Assembly: GCF_005405905.1 (NCBI RefSeq)
Contig: NZ_BJHU01000060.1
Span: forward strand, 1-47,472
DNA from: Acidovorax sp. NB1
GTDB taxonomy: Bacteria > Pseudomonadota > Gammaproteobacteria > Burkholderiales > Burkholderiaceae_C
Direction: 5' to 3'
DNA: 47,472 nucleotides
Under the pieces are notes generated by a model. The model did not search any database and had not been told where the DNA came from. It was given only the letters and a program-made list of their open reading frames with translations. Position 1 is the first letter of the stretch; every line of letters begins with the position of its first letter. The position numbers were made by a program, and so were the translations under genes. Of this stretch, positions 20,701-27,050 are shown piece by piece.

Positions 20701-23700
20701 GTGCCCACACTCAGGCCAAACGTCTTGCTGCCCGTGGCGGCAGCGCCGTCTGCTCCAAAATTGAACTGGAAGCTGCCCGAGAGCGCCTTGCCATCCGTGT
20801 CGGAGCTGGTGCCTGCATCGGCCTCGGCATCTTTCACCAGCAGTGGCACGTTCCAGTTCAGGTTCAGGTTGACGTCGTCATAGTCCTTGTCCGAGCTGGT
20901 GGAGGTGATCTTCAGGTCTTCCCAGTTGAAATTGCCCCGGCTGCTCTGGCCGGACGATGTCCCGGAAGGTGTCTGCTGCACATGCGACTGGCCATCGCTA
21001 TTGAGCCGCTGGTCGGAGAAGTAGACCGGCGCGCCATCACCCGACAAGGCAACGCCCCCGACAAAGGCCGTCCACTTTCCGTTGACCTGCTGGAAGGACA
21101 CGGCCTGCGCGTCGCCCAGTGCGCCGTTGCGACCGTCACCGTTGGGGATGATGAAGAAGCCGATCTGGTCCGCCGTGACCCCTGTGGGCAGCGACACCAC
21201 CGCATTGCCCTCGGTCTTGACGTTGTCCCAGAGCACCATGCCCCCTTTGGAGGTGTCGATCGTGCCGTCGGGATTCTTGAAGTAGTAGCCGAAACTGTTG
21301 TTGTAGCCCGCCTCGCCGCCTTTGTACTCAACCGTGAAACCATGTGCCGCCACAGGCACGGCTTCGGACACCGTCACGATGGGTACGTCGTCCTTGATCG
21401 ATGCATTGAGTTCCACGCCGATGGTGTCGCCATCGCCGTCCTGGCCCACGAAGGTGATTTTGGGCAGGTTCAGCAGATCCTCGCCCTGCGAGGAGTGCTT
21501 GAGCGCCGACAGCACCTCGAACTGGTAGGCCCCTGTTTCTGCATTCACCGTCAGCACCGCTGCGCCGCTGGTGGCGCCCGCCGCCAGCGCCTTGCCGTTC
21601 TGGTCGAAGTACACCGTCACCACGCCGCCCACCGGGCTGTAGCTGTTTTCGGTGAAGAACCCCGTCTGCACCTTGATGCCCGTGAGGCCGCCGAACTGGT
21701 CCGCGCCCCACTTCACCGCGCCCTGGAAGCCGGTGGCATCCGACTTCACATAGCTGAGGTCGGGGTTCTCGGTTTCGTTGTTGCCCAACGTACCGCCACC
21801 CGACACAGGCACGGACTCTTCCTCGACCAACACGCTGAGCTTGACGGCCCGCCCATCCACCCGGACCGCCTCTGGCACGTCGTCCTGGATCTTGGCGATG
21901 AGGTCCACACCAATTTGGTCACCGTCCCCATCCACCCCCACGAAGGTGACGGTGGGCAGCAGCATCAGGTTTTCGCCACCTCCTGCTTCGTGGTCCAGCG
22001 GACCGATGACGGTGAGGCGGTACCCGCCGCTATCGCCATTGATTTCCAGCATCACCGAGCGGGGGGTGCTCGTATCACCGTCAGCAATGGGCTGGCCATT
22101 GCGATCCAGGTACATCGTGGCAACGGTATTGCCCACTGCGTATTCCTGTCCGGCAATGCGCACAGCCTCCACGCCGCCGAACTTATCAGCGCCCCAGCGC
22201 ACGACGCCCGTCATGGACTCGTGGCCTGTGGAGGCGCTCAACGAGCCCAGCGGTATCAGGCCCAGCAGCGAGTCAAACGACTCGTTGTTGCCAATCACGC
22301 CGCCATCGCCATTCGATGCAGACTCCTCTTCCAGCAGCGCGACCAGAGGTACCGGGACGCCCAGTACCTTCACGTGCACTGGCACGTCGTCCTGCACCCG
22401 GGTTTCCAGCGCTACGGAGATGGGGTCGCCATCGCCGTCTTCGCCCATCAGGCGCACAGTTTCCAGATTGAGCCAATCCTCCCCTTGCACCACGGTGCCA
22501 CCGGCTGCATGGTTCATGGTGGCCAGCACGGTCAGGGTGTAGCTGCCCGAGGCCTCGACCAGCAGGCTGGCAGCGGCACCATCAGGTTGCGCTCCACCAG
22601 GCCCCGCAGGAATCACGGAACCATCAGCACCGAACCAGACGGTCTGCCCAATGGGCACCACACTGGCAGCTTCGCCACTGCCCACGCGCACGCCGGTGAG
22701 CTGACCAAAACCGTCCGCACCCCAGTTGATGGCGCCATTGATCTGGGTGAGCCCGCCGTTGGCGGTGGAAGTCAGCGGCAGGTCGTTCTCGTCGTTGCCG
22801 ATCTTGGTGCCCCCCACGCGCACGGACTCTTCCTCGGCGTCCAGAGACAGGCTGGGCTCCAGCCCTGCTTGCAAGTATTGGTTTTCACCGCCCTCTTCGG
22901 GCCATTCTTCCCCATCATTGCCGTAGCGATAGACCGGCACGTCGTCGCCAAAGAGCAATCGCCCGCCCAGATCCAGCGCGGCCATCACGGTGTCGTCGTC
23001 GTTGTCCGTGGCGGCCAGCACCACGGAAAGCACGCCCTTGCCAATCGCTTGCAGCTCGTCCAGCCCACCTTCCACGCCATCAGGCGTGGCATGGCGAATG
23101 GCACCCGTCTGGGTCATGACCACGGCGCCCGTGTGCGGGTCCATCTGCAGCGTGAGGATCACGTTGCCGCTGCCATCGCGACCGACCACCTCGCCAGGGT
23201 TGCCCGTGGCACTCAGCATGATCTCGGTGTTGGTGCCGGTGGCATAGAGCCCCGTCGCGCCGCCGTTGCCGATCTGGAAGGCAAAAGCGTAGCCATCAGG
23301 AGTCTTCTCGCCTTCTCCCTCGCCCTCACTGCCTCCGCCAGGACGCAGCTTGGGACCATCGGCGCCAAAGGACACCACAAAGGCCGTGCCGTTGAAGGTG
23401 TTGCTGTCGGTGTCCGCATCGGGCCCTTGCGGGTTGTTTTCGGTTCCTTCGGACCCGGTGTTGGTGGCCTGGTTCACGCCACGGTCCGAGGTCATGAGCG
23501 TCGGGATACCTTCGGTGCTGGACTCGATCACAGGGATGTCATCCTGCACCGACATACCCACCTCGGCGGTGAACGCGCCGCCTTCGCCCGTAACGCCATT
23601 GATGGTCACGTTAGGCAGGGCCAGGAAGTTCTCACCGCCACCTGGGGCATGCTGCAGTGGACCTACCACCGTCAGCGTGTAGCTACCACTGGAGGTGATG

Positions 23701-24629
23701 ACCAGCAGGACCGCTGGAGGAGTGGGATCGCCCTGGGGAATCGGCTGACCCAGCGCGTTGAAATAGATGGTCACGCCTGCCGCTGTGACTGGCACTGGTG
23801 AAAAACCTGGCACGCTGATGGAGGAAATGCTGCCACCGCCCAGGTCGAACGTGCCTTGCTGGTAGCTATAGAGCCCTTCGTCCTCATCGTTGCCAATCAC
23901 CCCGGACACGCTGTCGCCACGGCCGGAAGAGACAGACTCCTCCTCCAACGTAATGCTCAGGTTCACCCGCACCGGTTCGGGCGATGGGGGCGGTGGCGAG
24001 ACAGGGGGTGGGCCGGGTGGAGGAGGCGCCGGAGGTGGGGGAGGCGCAGGCACCGGAGGATTGGGAGCTGGTGGCGGTGCGGGAGGCACAGGTGTGGGCG
24101 CCGGTGCAGGTGCAGGCGCTGGCGCCGGTGCGGGCGTGTCGAGTGCCAGCACGGCCAGTGGATTCACATCGATCTGGGGCGCAGACTGGGGTGTGAAGCT
24201 GTAGAGGTAAGCCAGCGGGTCCACCCCTTCAAAGATGCGCAGCAGCTGCACAAAGCTGCTGCCCTCACCTTCACCGCCGCCACCACCACCGAGGCCGGCC
24301 GCTGTGGCGTCCAACTGCGCATTCAGGTCACCGCCACGCTCCAGCGCCTGGATCACGGTGTCAATGGTGCCCTGGGCCACACTGGCATCCTGCGCCGTGG
24401 GGCGCTCCGCCGTCTGGGTGACACTCTCGTCGAGCTTGATGTTTTGCTCAGGTGCCACGGCCAGCACCTTGCCGTCGTCCATCAGCAGCTCCACCCTGGA
24501 ACCCGCCGGGGTCTGGACGACCTCTCCTTTTTGCAGAGTGTCCCCCGCTTTGAGGGCGCGGCGATTGCCATTGGCATCGACCGCAAATGCTGTGCCGGTC
24601 ACGGCTACGACAGTGGCGATTTGAGACAT
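14727..24629 (-). CDS. lapA: Giant LapA-like RTX adhesin with retention module and LapG site
   Basis: 3300 residues. Residues 1-105 form the retention module that plugs the TolC pore (MSQIATVVAVTGTAFAVDAN). DATAAG at 107-112 is the LapG cleavage site, followed by a Gly run. About 170-225 is a Pro/Ala-rich linker. Five repeats opening with EEES and an IGN(D/N)E motif (near 226, 598, 766, 936 and 1758) resemble T1SS-143/DUF5801 units ending in QDDVP. Two DUF4114-like domains (near 1100-1260 and 1916-2070, AGYNN(S/T)(F/W)GYY) and VCBS-type repeats (near 1420-1550 and 2230) follow. RTX nonapeptides (about 3125-3200) and a hydrophobic C-terminal secretion signal end it. I see no obvious von Willebrand A domain, so the ligand is unknown. 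Confidence 0.93.
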   Translation of the reverse strand: MSQIATVVAVTGTAFAVDANGNRRALKAGDTLQKGEVVQTPAGSRVELLMDDGKVLAVAPEQNIKLDESVTQTAERPTAQDASVAQGTIDTVIQALERGGDLNAQLDATAAGLGGGGGGEGEGSSFVQLLRIFEGVDPLAYLYSFTPQSAPQIDVNPLAVLALDTPAPAPAPAPAPAPTPVPPAPPPAPNPPVPAPPPPPAPPPPGPPPVSPPPPSPEPVRVNLSITLEEESVSSGRGDSVSGVIGNDEDEGLYSYQQGTFDLGGGSISSISVPGFSPVPVTAAGVTIYFNALGQPIPQGDPTPPAVLLVITSSGSYTLTVVGPLQHAPGGGENFLALPNVTINGVTGEGGAFTAEVGMSVQDDIPVIESSTEGIPTLMTSDRGVNQATNTGSEGTENNPQGPDADTDSNTFNGTAFVVSFGADGPKLRPGGGSEGEGEGEKTPDGYAFAFQIGNGGATGLYATGTNTEIMLSATGNPGEVVGRDGSGNVILTLQMDPHTGAVVMTQTGAIRHATPDGVEGGLDELQAIGKGVLSVVLAATDNDDDTVMAALDLGGRLLFGDDVPVYRYGNDGEEWPEEGGENQYLQAGLEPSLSLDAEEESVRVGGTKIGNDENDLPLTSTANGGLTQINGAINWGADGFGQLTGVRVGSGEAASVVPIGQTVWFGADGSVIPAGPGGAQPDGAAASLLVEASGSYTLTVLATMNHAAGGTVVQGEDWLNLETVRLMGEDGDGDPISVALETRVQDDVPVHVKVLGVPVPLVALLEEESASNGDGGVIGNNESFDSLLGLIPLGSLSASTGHESMTGVVRWGADKFGGVEAVRIAGQEYAVGNTVATMYLDRNGQPIADGDTSTPRSVMLEINGDSGGYRLTVIGPLDHEAGGGENLMLLPTVTFVGVDGDGDQIGVDLIAKIQDDVPEAVRVDGRAVKLSVLVEEESVPVSGGGTLGNNETENPDLSYVKSDATGFQGAVKWGADQFGGLTGIKVQTGFFTENSYSPVGGVVTVYFDQNGKALAAGATSGAAVLTVNAETGAYQFEVLSALKHSSQGEDLLNLPKITFVGQDGDGDTIGVELNASIKDDVPIVTVSEAVPVAAHGFTVEYKGGEAGYNNSFGYYFKNPDGTIDTSKGGMVLWDNVKTEGNAVVSLPTGVTADQIGFFIIPNGDGRNGALGDAQAVSFQQVNGKWTAFVGGVALSGDGAPVYFSDQRLNSDGQSHVQQTPSGTSSGQSSRGNFNWEDLKITSTSSDKDYDDVNLNLNWNVPLLVKDAEADAGTSSDTDGKALSGSFQFNFGADGAAATGSKTFGLSVGTQGQASALKDTGTGFTVLVKKEGDAAVGYILIGGVQTNVFKVTVAGDAANNGQVTVEQFRAVVHPTNDPHEIVNIGSGVIQLTAYAKDGDGDLSNVATYDIGRQINFQDTGPVAADDARNLVATEGATGTTNHAIGNVLTNDAYEAKADGGAASVVFTRSGGDRSYDTTDLTGPSLDATGSMGVLKIETDGKVSYTLDNLKAMALGAGATLADQFNYQMKDADGDTDVANVRVTVQGVNDAPEFVTGNDQTTQIWIDKDGDGNKDDGEVSRYSGPNADQIAVTVHEDALSQGNRENPGQSTNGAAGFGVADPDIGDTVAIRFDTAPGSLPVLTSGGVPVNWVANPSGTELVGWVGGTQVIKVTLGGTYDSGYTSTVELLGPVDHARPAPGTSTDSDVKDLDFTVIANDRPANPATGLTDSMALKVTLEDDAPKATLVDGAPVVLSALLEEESALRGGSKIGNDERDATDLVNGSQLEASTGVKVMTGAVQWGADGFGKVTAVQFGGTTVLVDPSTGGTVYFNAAGVPQGTASGAAAVLEVKANGEYTLTVTGALTHSAQGEDTLNLGVVNIVGEDRDGDSIGVGLAASVKDDIPVIATVEPEPVPGITVQLVGSDAGYNNTWGYYIKNGSGEPTTGMVVWDNVKNQPVTSVTLPPGVLPGQVGFFMIPNGDSLNGSLGNSTPVSFSKDGSGQWVANAGGTPLAGQGAAALFDNSALNLDGLSHVNTVAVGPVSGNQNWEDIYGGGDQDYNDVLLNVTMPLLVDDSFLNQEAESDLGTTRFTVSYGADGAATSDSKVYSLVLTGGEGGASGFRDTALYSNGQPSDVLLKNGPGGSVLGYVMVDGKEKTVFTLSVDAATGEVTFEQQRTVVHSTPGDSNEVQAGMAGRIGLQLTAVDGDGDHVQASIDVGRMLFIADDGPIARDDTDGTQWVVDHRVATGNVLTGAGTTSGVAGQDLHEGMQDGAKAEVVQVRAGAEGAVWTPGTAVASGGSATVAGQYGSLTIESDGDYTYTGHQTTIQLGGGAGVPAGTDAFDYGKPYTTNLGEQLITNPSVAQTGGAVVTDQPNGAGVDDPTEPVPGDVGASTPEQVGYSPSQGTEALSVDLGKMAVRAVVDISNLYQNESGQAGNNGETGRWEAFDAAGNKVGEGMIGGALFANTNVHQGQVEIEVLGADGNPIAFQNVVFTGVDYLAGDKGSDSSDYFVKAVSFEEYVESGTKDQFSYQMKDGDGDTDSATLTIDTGHQLSTQGLGMVYEDGLATGNVDSSPHTTDTTGTLGMGSATYTLGVPVQKITSAGDEVRWTVSGDGKTLTGVAGAGADVRTVAVATIDDSGQYKLELKGQVDHAYTESGEENLYLQLVANKTEGGETEVQGFNVKIQDDAPVYMGGTQDTLVANSGVGEVVADLGARVGADVVGADVNMAATTAASVGGSSLRYVSLSYMQGGSVQSTVMTVDGNKVYYQTTTDGTIKAVYEDCGEIKTAFTVEGVVNADGTTSYVTNMVAVADKVQVGTTEVPGETTTVTKTVTFGNSTQDKVYKPDNYTQSSSGGNADAARYVDSATGVYMQISAEKDKTIVNEVERQRDGDWEVKKNDTTFGPVTSDEDVNWSSTGGGNGGGGFGVGDNYIGNKTYVGYEEDSQSDAIKKGDGAGERLVIEFFKPDGTRLNVISAGFELDHLGTKDTAIVTAASTTTPVGSALDIQGTTSGNNTNTGNASVETPVGVDPSGPATFNTVQFAAKDGTEYRVTDAMTLTYTETKVEPPVIKPVYADQMWIDFQAVVVDGDGDQLAKPIDVKVVIDTDNTLDGDKVSLSDPAHGGLAIKGGDASETIVGSKGDDTVLAGKGNDVVKGGDGDDKLDGQSGNDTLDGGKGSDTLVGGKGSDTLTGGDGDDTIKINLADSTTGGTPDKDVVKDLAEGDKIEVADLLADDGGDLLASLPPAAVAGDTTITLDSNGPAAGGASQTVVVEDTTPAALAVDLALGAPSVVTIEVKPNDD
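15040..15255 (-). repeat. RTX calcium-binding nonapeptide repeats within lapA
   Basis: About eight tandem GGxGxDxLx-type units (GKGNDVVKGGDGDDKLDG, GGKGSDTLVGGKGSDTLTGG). These fold into a calcium-filled beta-roll outside the cell and mark the protein as a type I secretion substrate. The DNA repeats are imperfect. Confidence 0.9.
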
Positions 24630-24731
24630 GAGAATGCTCCGGTAAACCAGAAACTTCTGCGCCTTTTGCCCAGAAGAACGGCATGTGACTGATAGCTGTG
24701 AAGGCTACCGGCGGGGCCTCTGGCTCACCAT

Positions 24732-24745
24732 TGGACTTAGGTCCA
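24732..24745. promoter_or_regulatory. Near-palindromic candidate operator upstream of lapA
   Basis: TGGACTTAGGTCCA is a 14-bp dyad with one imperfect pair, about 105 bases upstream of the lapA start, in the 143-base gap between lapA and the small gene. The size and symmetry fit a LuxR/NarL-type dimer, and such a regulator is encoded next door (24984-25628). The link is inference. A separate motif, GGGGTCTGACGCCCCC, lies at 24751-24766. Confidence 0.4.
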
Positions 24746-24772
24746 CTTTTGGGGTCTGACGCCCCCTGGCAC

Positions 24773-24991
24773 TCAAATCGTTTCGTTGCCCGAATCGTCT
24801 CCCAATAGATCCAGGCTATTACTCAGGCGCGCCCGCGTCTCCTTGCGTTCCAGCAATTTGTTCTGCGCGGCCAATGGCAGATCGGTGAAGCGGATGACGC
24901 CCCGCGCGATCAGCAACTCGATCAGGTCCTCCGTGACCCGGGCCAACCCCGCGTCCGAAGAGCTCAAGGGATGGGTGTCTTTGTCAGGCAT
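24773..24991 (-). CDS. Small conserved-looking protein of unknown function (72 aa)
   Basis: 72 residues starting at ATG 24991 and overlapping the luxR-type stop by eight bases, which argues for translational coupling. It is acidic/basic mixed and mainly helical: ARVTEDLIELLIARGVIRFT, then DLPLAAQNKLLERKETRARL. I recall similar short proteins in Comamonadaceae carrying the wrong label 'tryptophan synthase subunit beta'. Nothing here supports that enzyme. Its place between the regulator and lapA suggests a role in adhesin expression or export, but no function can be assigned. Confidence 0.75.
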   Translation of the reverse strand: MPDKDTHPLSSSDAGLARVTEDLIELLIARGVIRFTDLPLAAQNKLLERKETRARLSNSLDLLGDDSGNETI

Positions 24992-25628
24992 GGCCGTTGG
25001 CCCCTTGGTTGAGGCGCAGCACCAGCTGCACGCGGTCACGCACATGGAGCTTCTCGAAGGTGGACCCGAGATGGGCCTTCACCGTCCGCTCCGAAATAAA
25101 CAGCTTCTCGGCGATTTCCTTGTTGGAGAGCCCCCGCGCCACCGCCTGGGCCACCTCCAGCTCACGCGAGGACAGCAGCCGCTGCAATTCCTCCTGGTCC
25201 TGCGGCGCGGTCTGCGAAGCCGTCAGACTCCAGGTAGCAGCCGCCAGCCGGGCCACCAGCGCGGGCCCCACCCACAGGCCCCCGTGCTGCACCACCACGG
25301 CCACCTCCTGCAGCATTTCGGGGACGGCAAAAAGATGGCAGTACGCCCGCGCGCCCTCATTGATGGCACGCAACCCCTCGCGGTCATCGGGCACGCCGGA
25401 CACCACCACCACACGGGCTGCGGGGGCCTGCGCCAGCACCGCGCGCAGCAGCTCCGGCCAATCGGAATACTCCGTGCTCAGCCACGCGGCCGCCGGCGTT
25501 TCACCGGCCTTTTGCAAGGCCTCCATCAGGGCGGCCCTGTCGGCTTTGCCAAAACAGGCCCCCTCTGGAAAGGCCATCCACCAGCGGTCTGATGGCTGCA
25601 CAGAGTCACTGGCCAAAAAATGACGCAT
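24984..25628 (-). CDS. LuxR-family regulator with degenerate receiver domain
   Basis: 214 residues starting at ATG 25628, which has GAGAGG eight bases upstream. A GTG at 25637 is too close to that site. The C-terminal LuxR HTH is clear (153-205: SSRELEVAQAVARGLSNKEI, ISERTVKAHL). Residues 10-135 look like a receiver fold, but the phospho-acceptor Asp after strand 3 is missing (AAAWLSTEYS). The switch Lys is also missing (GARAYCHLFAVPE). The region before the HTH reads GGLWVGPAL and lacks the c-di-GMP-binding W(F/L/M)(T/S)R motif of VpsT. It overlaps the start of the 72-aa gene and abuts hlyD, so it probably regulates this cluster. Confidence 0.88.
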   Translation of the reverse strand: MRHFLASDSVQPSDRWWMAFPEGACFGKADRAALMEALQKAGETPAAAWLSTEYSDWPELLRAVLAQAPAARVVVVSGVPDDREGLRAINEGARAYCHLFAVPEMLQEVAVVVQHGGLWVGPALVARLAAATWSLTASQTAPQDQEELQRLLSSRELEVAQAVARGLSNKEIAEKLFISERTVKAHLGSTFEKLHVRDRVQLVLRLNQGANGHA

Positions 25629-25633
25629 GGATC

Positions 25634-27049
25634 TCACCTCTCCGACAAGGCGTTGGCCTTGGCGCGCAACACAGGTTTGAGAAGGTAGGCCAGCACAGTC
25701 TTCTTGCCTGTGAGGATGTCCACCTGCGCCACCATGCCCGGAATGATGGGCAGGTTGGGGCCCAGGCTGGCCTTGCGCGTGCGCACACGCACCAGGTAGT
25801 TGGCGTTGCCCTTTTCATCCACCACCGAATCCGCGCTGATATTGACCACTTCGGCCACCAGCCCCCCATAGATGGAAAAATCGTAGGCCGTGAACTTGAC
25901 CATGGCCTCCTGGCCTGGATGCAAAAAGGCGATGTCGCGCGGACTCACCTGCGCCTCCAGGATCAGGGCGTCATCCGAAGGTACGATTTCCACGACCTCC
26001 TTGCCAGGCTGCACCACCCCCCCCACGGTATTGACCAGAAGGCGCTTGACCGTGCCACGCACGGGCGAGCGAATGTCGGCGTGCTTGACCTTGTCGGCGA
26101 GCGCGCGGCCGCCTTCCGACATGCTGGAGAGTTTGCTCATGGTCTCTGACAGCTCCGCACTCATCTGGTTGCGCGCCGTGAGCTGCACCTCCTCGATGCG
26201 CCGGGAAGCCTCCTGGATGGCCGCCTGGACCCTTGAAATCTGCGCATCCGCTTGCTCTCGGTCACCCCGCAGCCGCGCCACCTCGCGGTCGAGCCTCAGC
26301 ACCTCGACCTCGGAAACGGCGCCCGTGGCCACCATGGGCTTGGTGGCATTCAGCTCTTTCAACATCAGCTCCAACCCCCGCTCGGCCTGTTCCTTGCGCG
26401 CGCGCACCTCGTTGAGTTCCTGCTGCCGCTGCATCAGCTGGTTCTGTGAGATGGATACCTGCGCGCTGATCTCCTCGCGCCGCGACCGGTACAGGCGCAT
26501 CTCCTGCGCCACGATGTCCGGGGCATCCCGCAGCAGCTCGGGTGGCGGAATGAAACTGCCCCCTTGGGTCAGGGCCTGCAGGCGCAAGGCCTTGGCCTGC
26601 AGTGCCAGCAGACTGGCCCGGCTTTCGAGCATGGTAGACAGAAACCGGGTGGAGTCCACACGCAGCAGCAACTGGCCCGCCTCCACCAGTTGCCCTTCGC
26701 GCACGGGCAGCTCTTCCACAATGCCGCCGTCCACGCTCTGGATCACCTGCACCTGGCTGGTGGGCACCACCTTGCCATCGCCGCGTGTCACTTCGTCCAG
26801 TTCGGCATACGCGGCCCAGAGCACCAGCAGCAGCAAAAAGAGAACCGCCAGGCGCAGCAGTGCGCGGGCGCGCAGAGGCTCCTGCTGCAGGCGCGCCCAG
26901 TCGGCGTCGTCCGCCCAGTCCAGCGATTCGGCAGCCCCTGCCGGCGTGAGCCGTTTGACCATGCGGCCAAAGATGGAGTCGCTGGCCGCTCCACCCGTCT
27001 TGACGACGCGCCCGATCTGCTGGAAGGCTTTCTCGTTGAGTTCGGCCAT
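25634..27049 (-). CDS. HlyD-family membrane fusion protein (LapC-like)
   Basis: 471 residues from ATG 27049 (MAELNEKAFQQIGRV), one base after the ABC transporter stop. A cytoplasmic stretch of about 55 residues is followed by one membrane helix (LLRLAVLFLLLLVLWAAYAE). A biotinyl-lipoyl half motif (VQVIQSVDGGIVEELPVREG) comes next, then a long coiled coil (about 190-335), and a second lipoyl half plus beta-barrel (SPVRGTVKRLLVNTVGGVVQ). This is the periplasmic adaptor between the inner-membrane ABC exporter and a TolC-type channel. Its stop overlaps the alternative luxR start region, so the genes are one operon. Confidence 0.93.
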   Translation of the reverse strand: MAELNEKAFQQIGRVVKTGGAASDSIFGRMVKRLTPAGAAESLDWADDADWARLQQEPLRARALLRLAVLFLLLLVLWAAYAELDEVTRGDGKVVPTSQVQVIQSVDGGIVEELPVREGQLVEAGQLLLRVDSTRFLSTMLESRASLLALQAKALRLQALTQGGSFIPPPELLRDAPDIVAQEMRLYRSRREEISAQVSISQNQLMQRQQELNEVRARKEQAERGLELMLKELNATKPMVATGAVSEVEVLRLDREVARLRGDREQADAQISRVQAAIQEASRRIEEVQLTARNQMSAELSETMSKLSSMSEGGRALADKVKHADIRSPVRGTVKRLLVNTVGGVVQPGKEVVEIVPSDDALILEAQVSPRDIAFLHPGQEAMVKFTAYDFSIYGGLVAEVVNISADSVVDEKGNANYLVRVRTRKASLGPNLPIIPGMVAQVDILTGKKTVLAYLLKPVLRAKANALSER

Positions 27050-27050
27050 G

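Noticed and set aside
15684..23801. Long plus-strand open frames (864 and 1416 codons) inside lapA
   Set aside because: They are antisense to the lapA adhesin, which has clear domains throughout. The translated products are His-rich and featureless.
14727..24629. CRISPR-like or tandem DNA repeats in the adhesin gene
   Set aside because: The repeats are protein-level domain and RTX repeats that differ in DNA sequence and spacing. There is no direct repeat-spacer pattern.
24773..24991. Tryptophan synthase beta subunit
   Set aside because: The protein has 72 residues, with no PLP-binding Lys motif and no similarity to TrpB's fold. Only the label was recalled.
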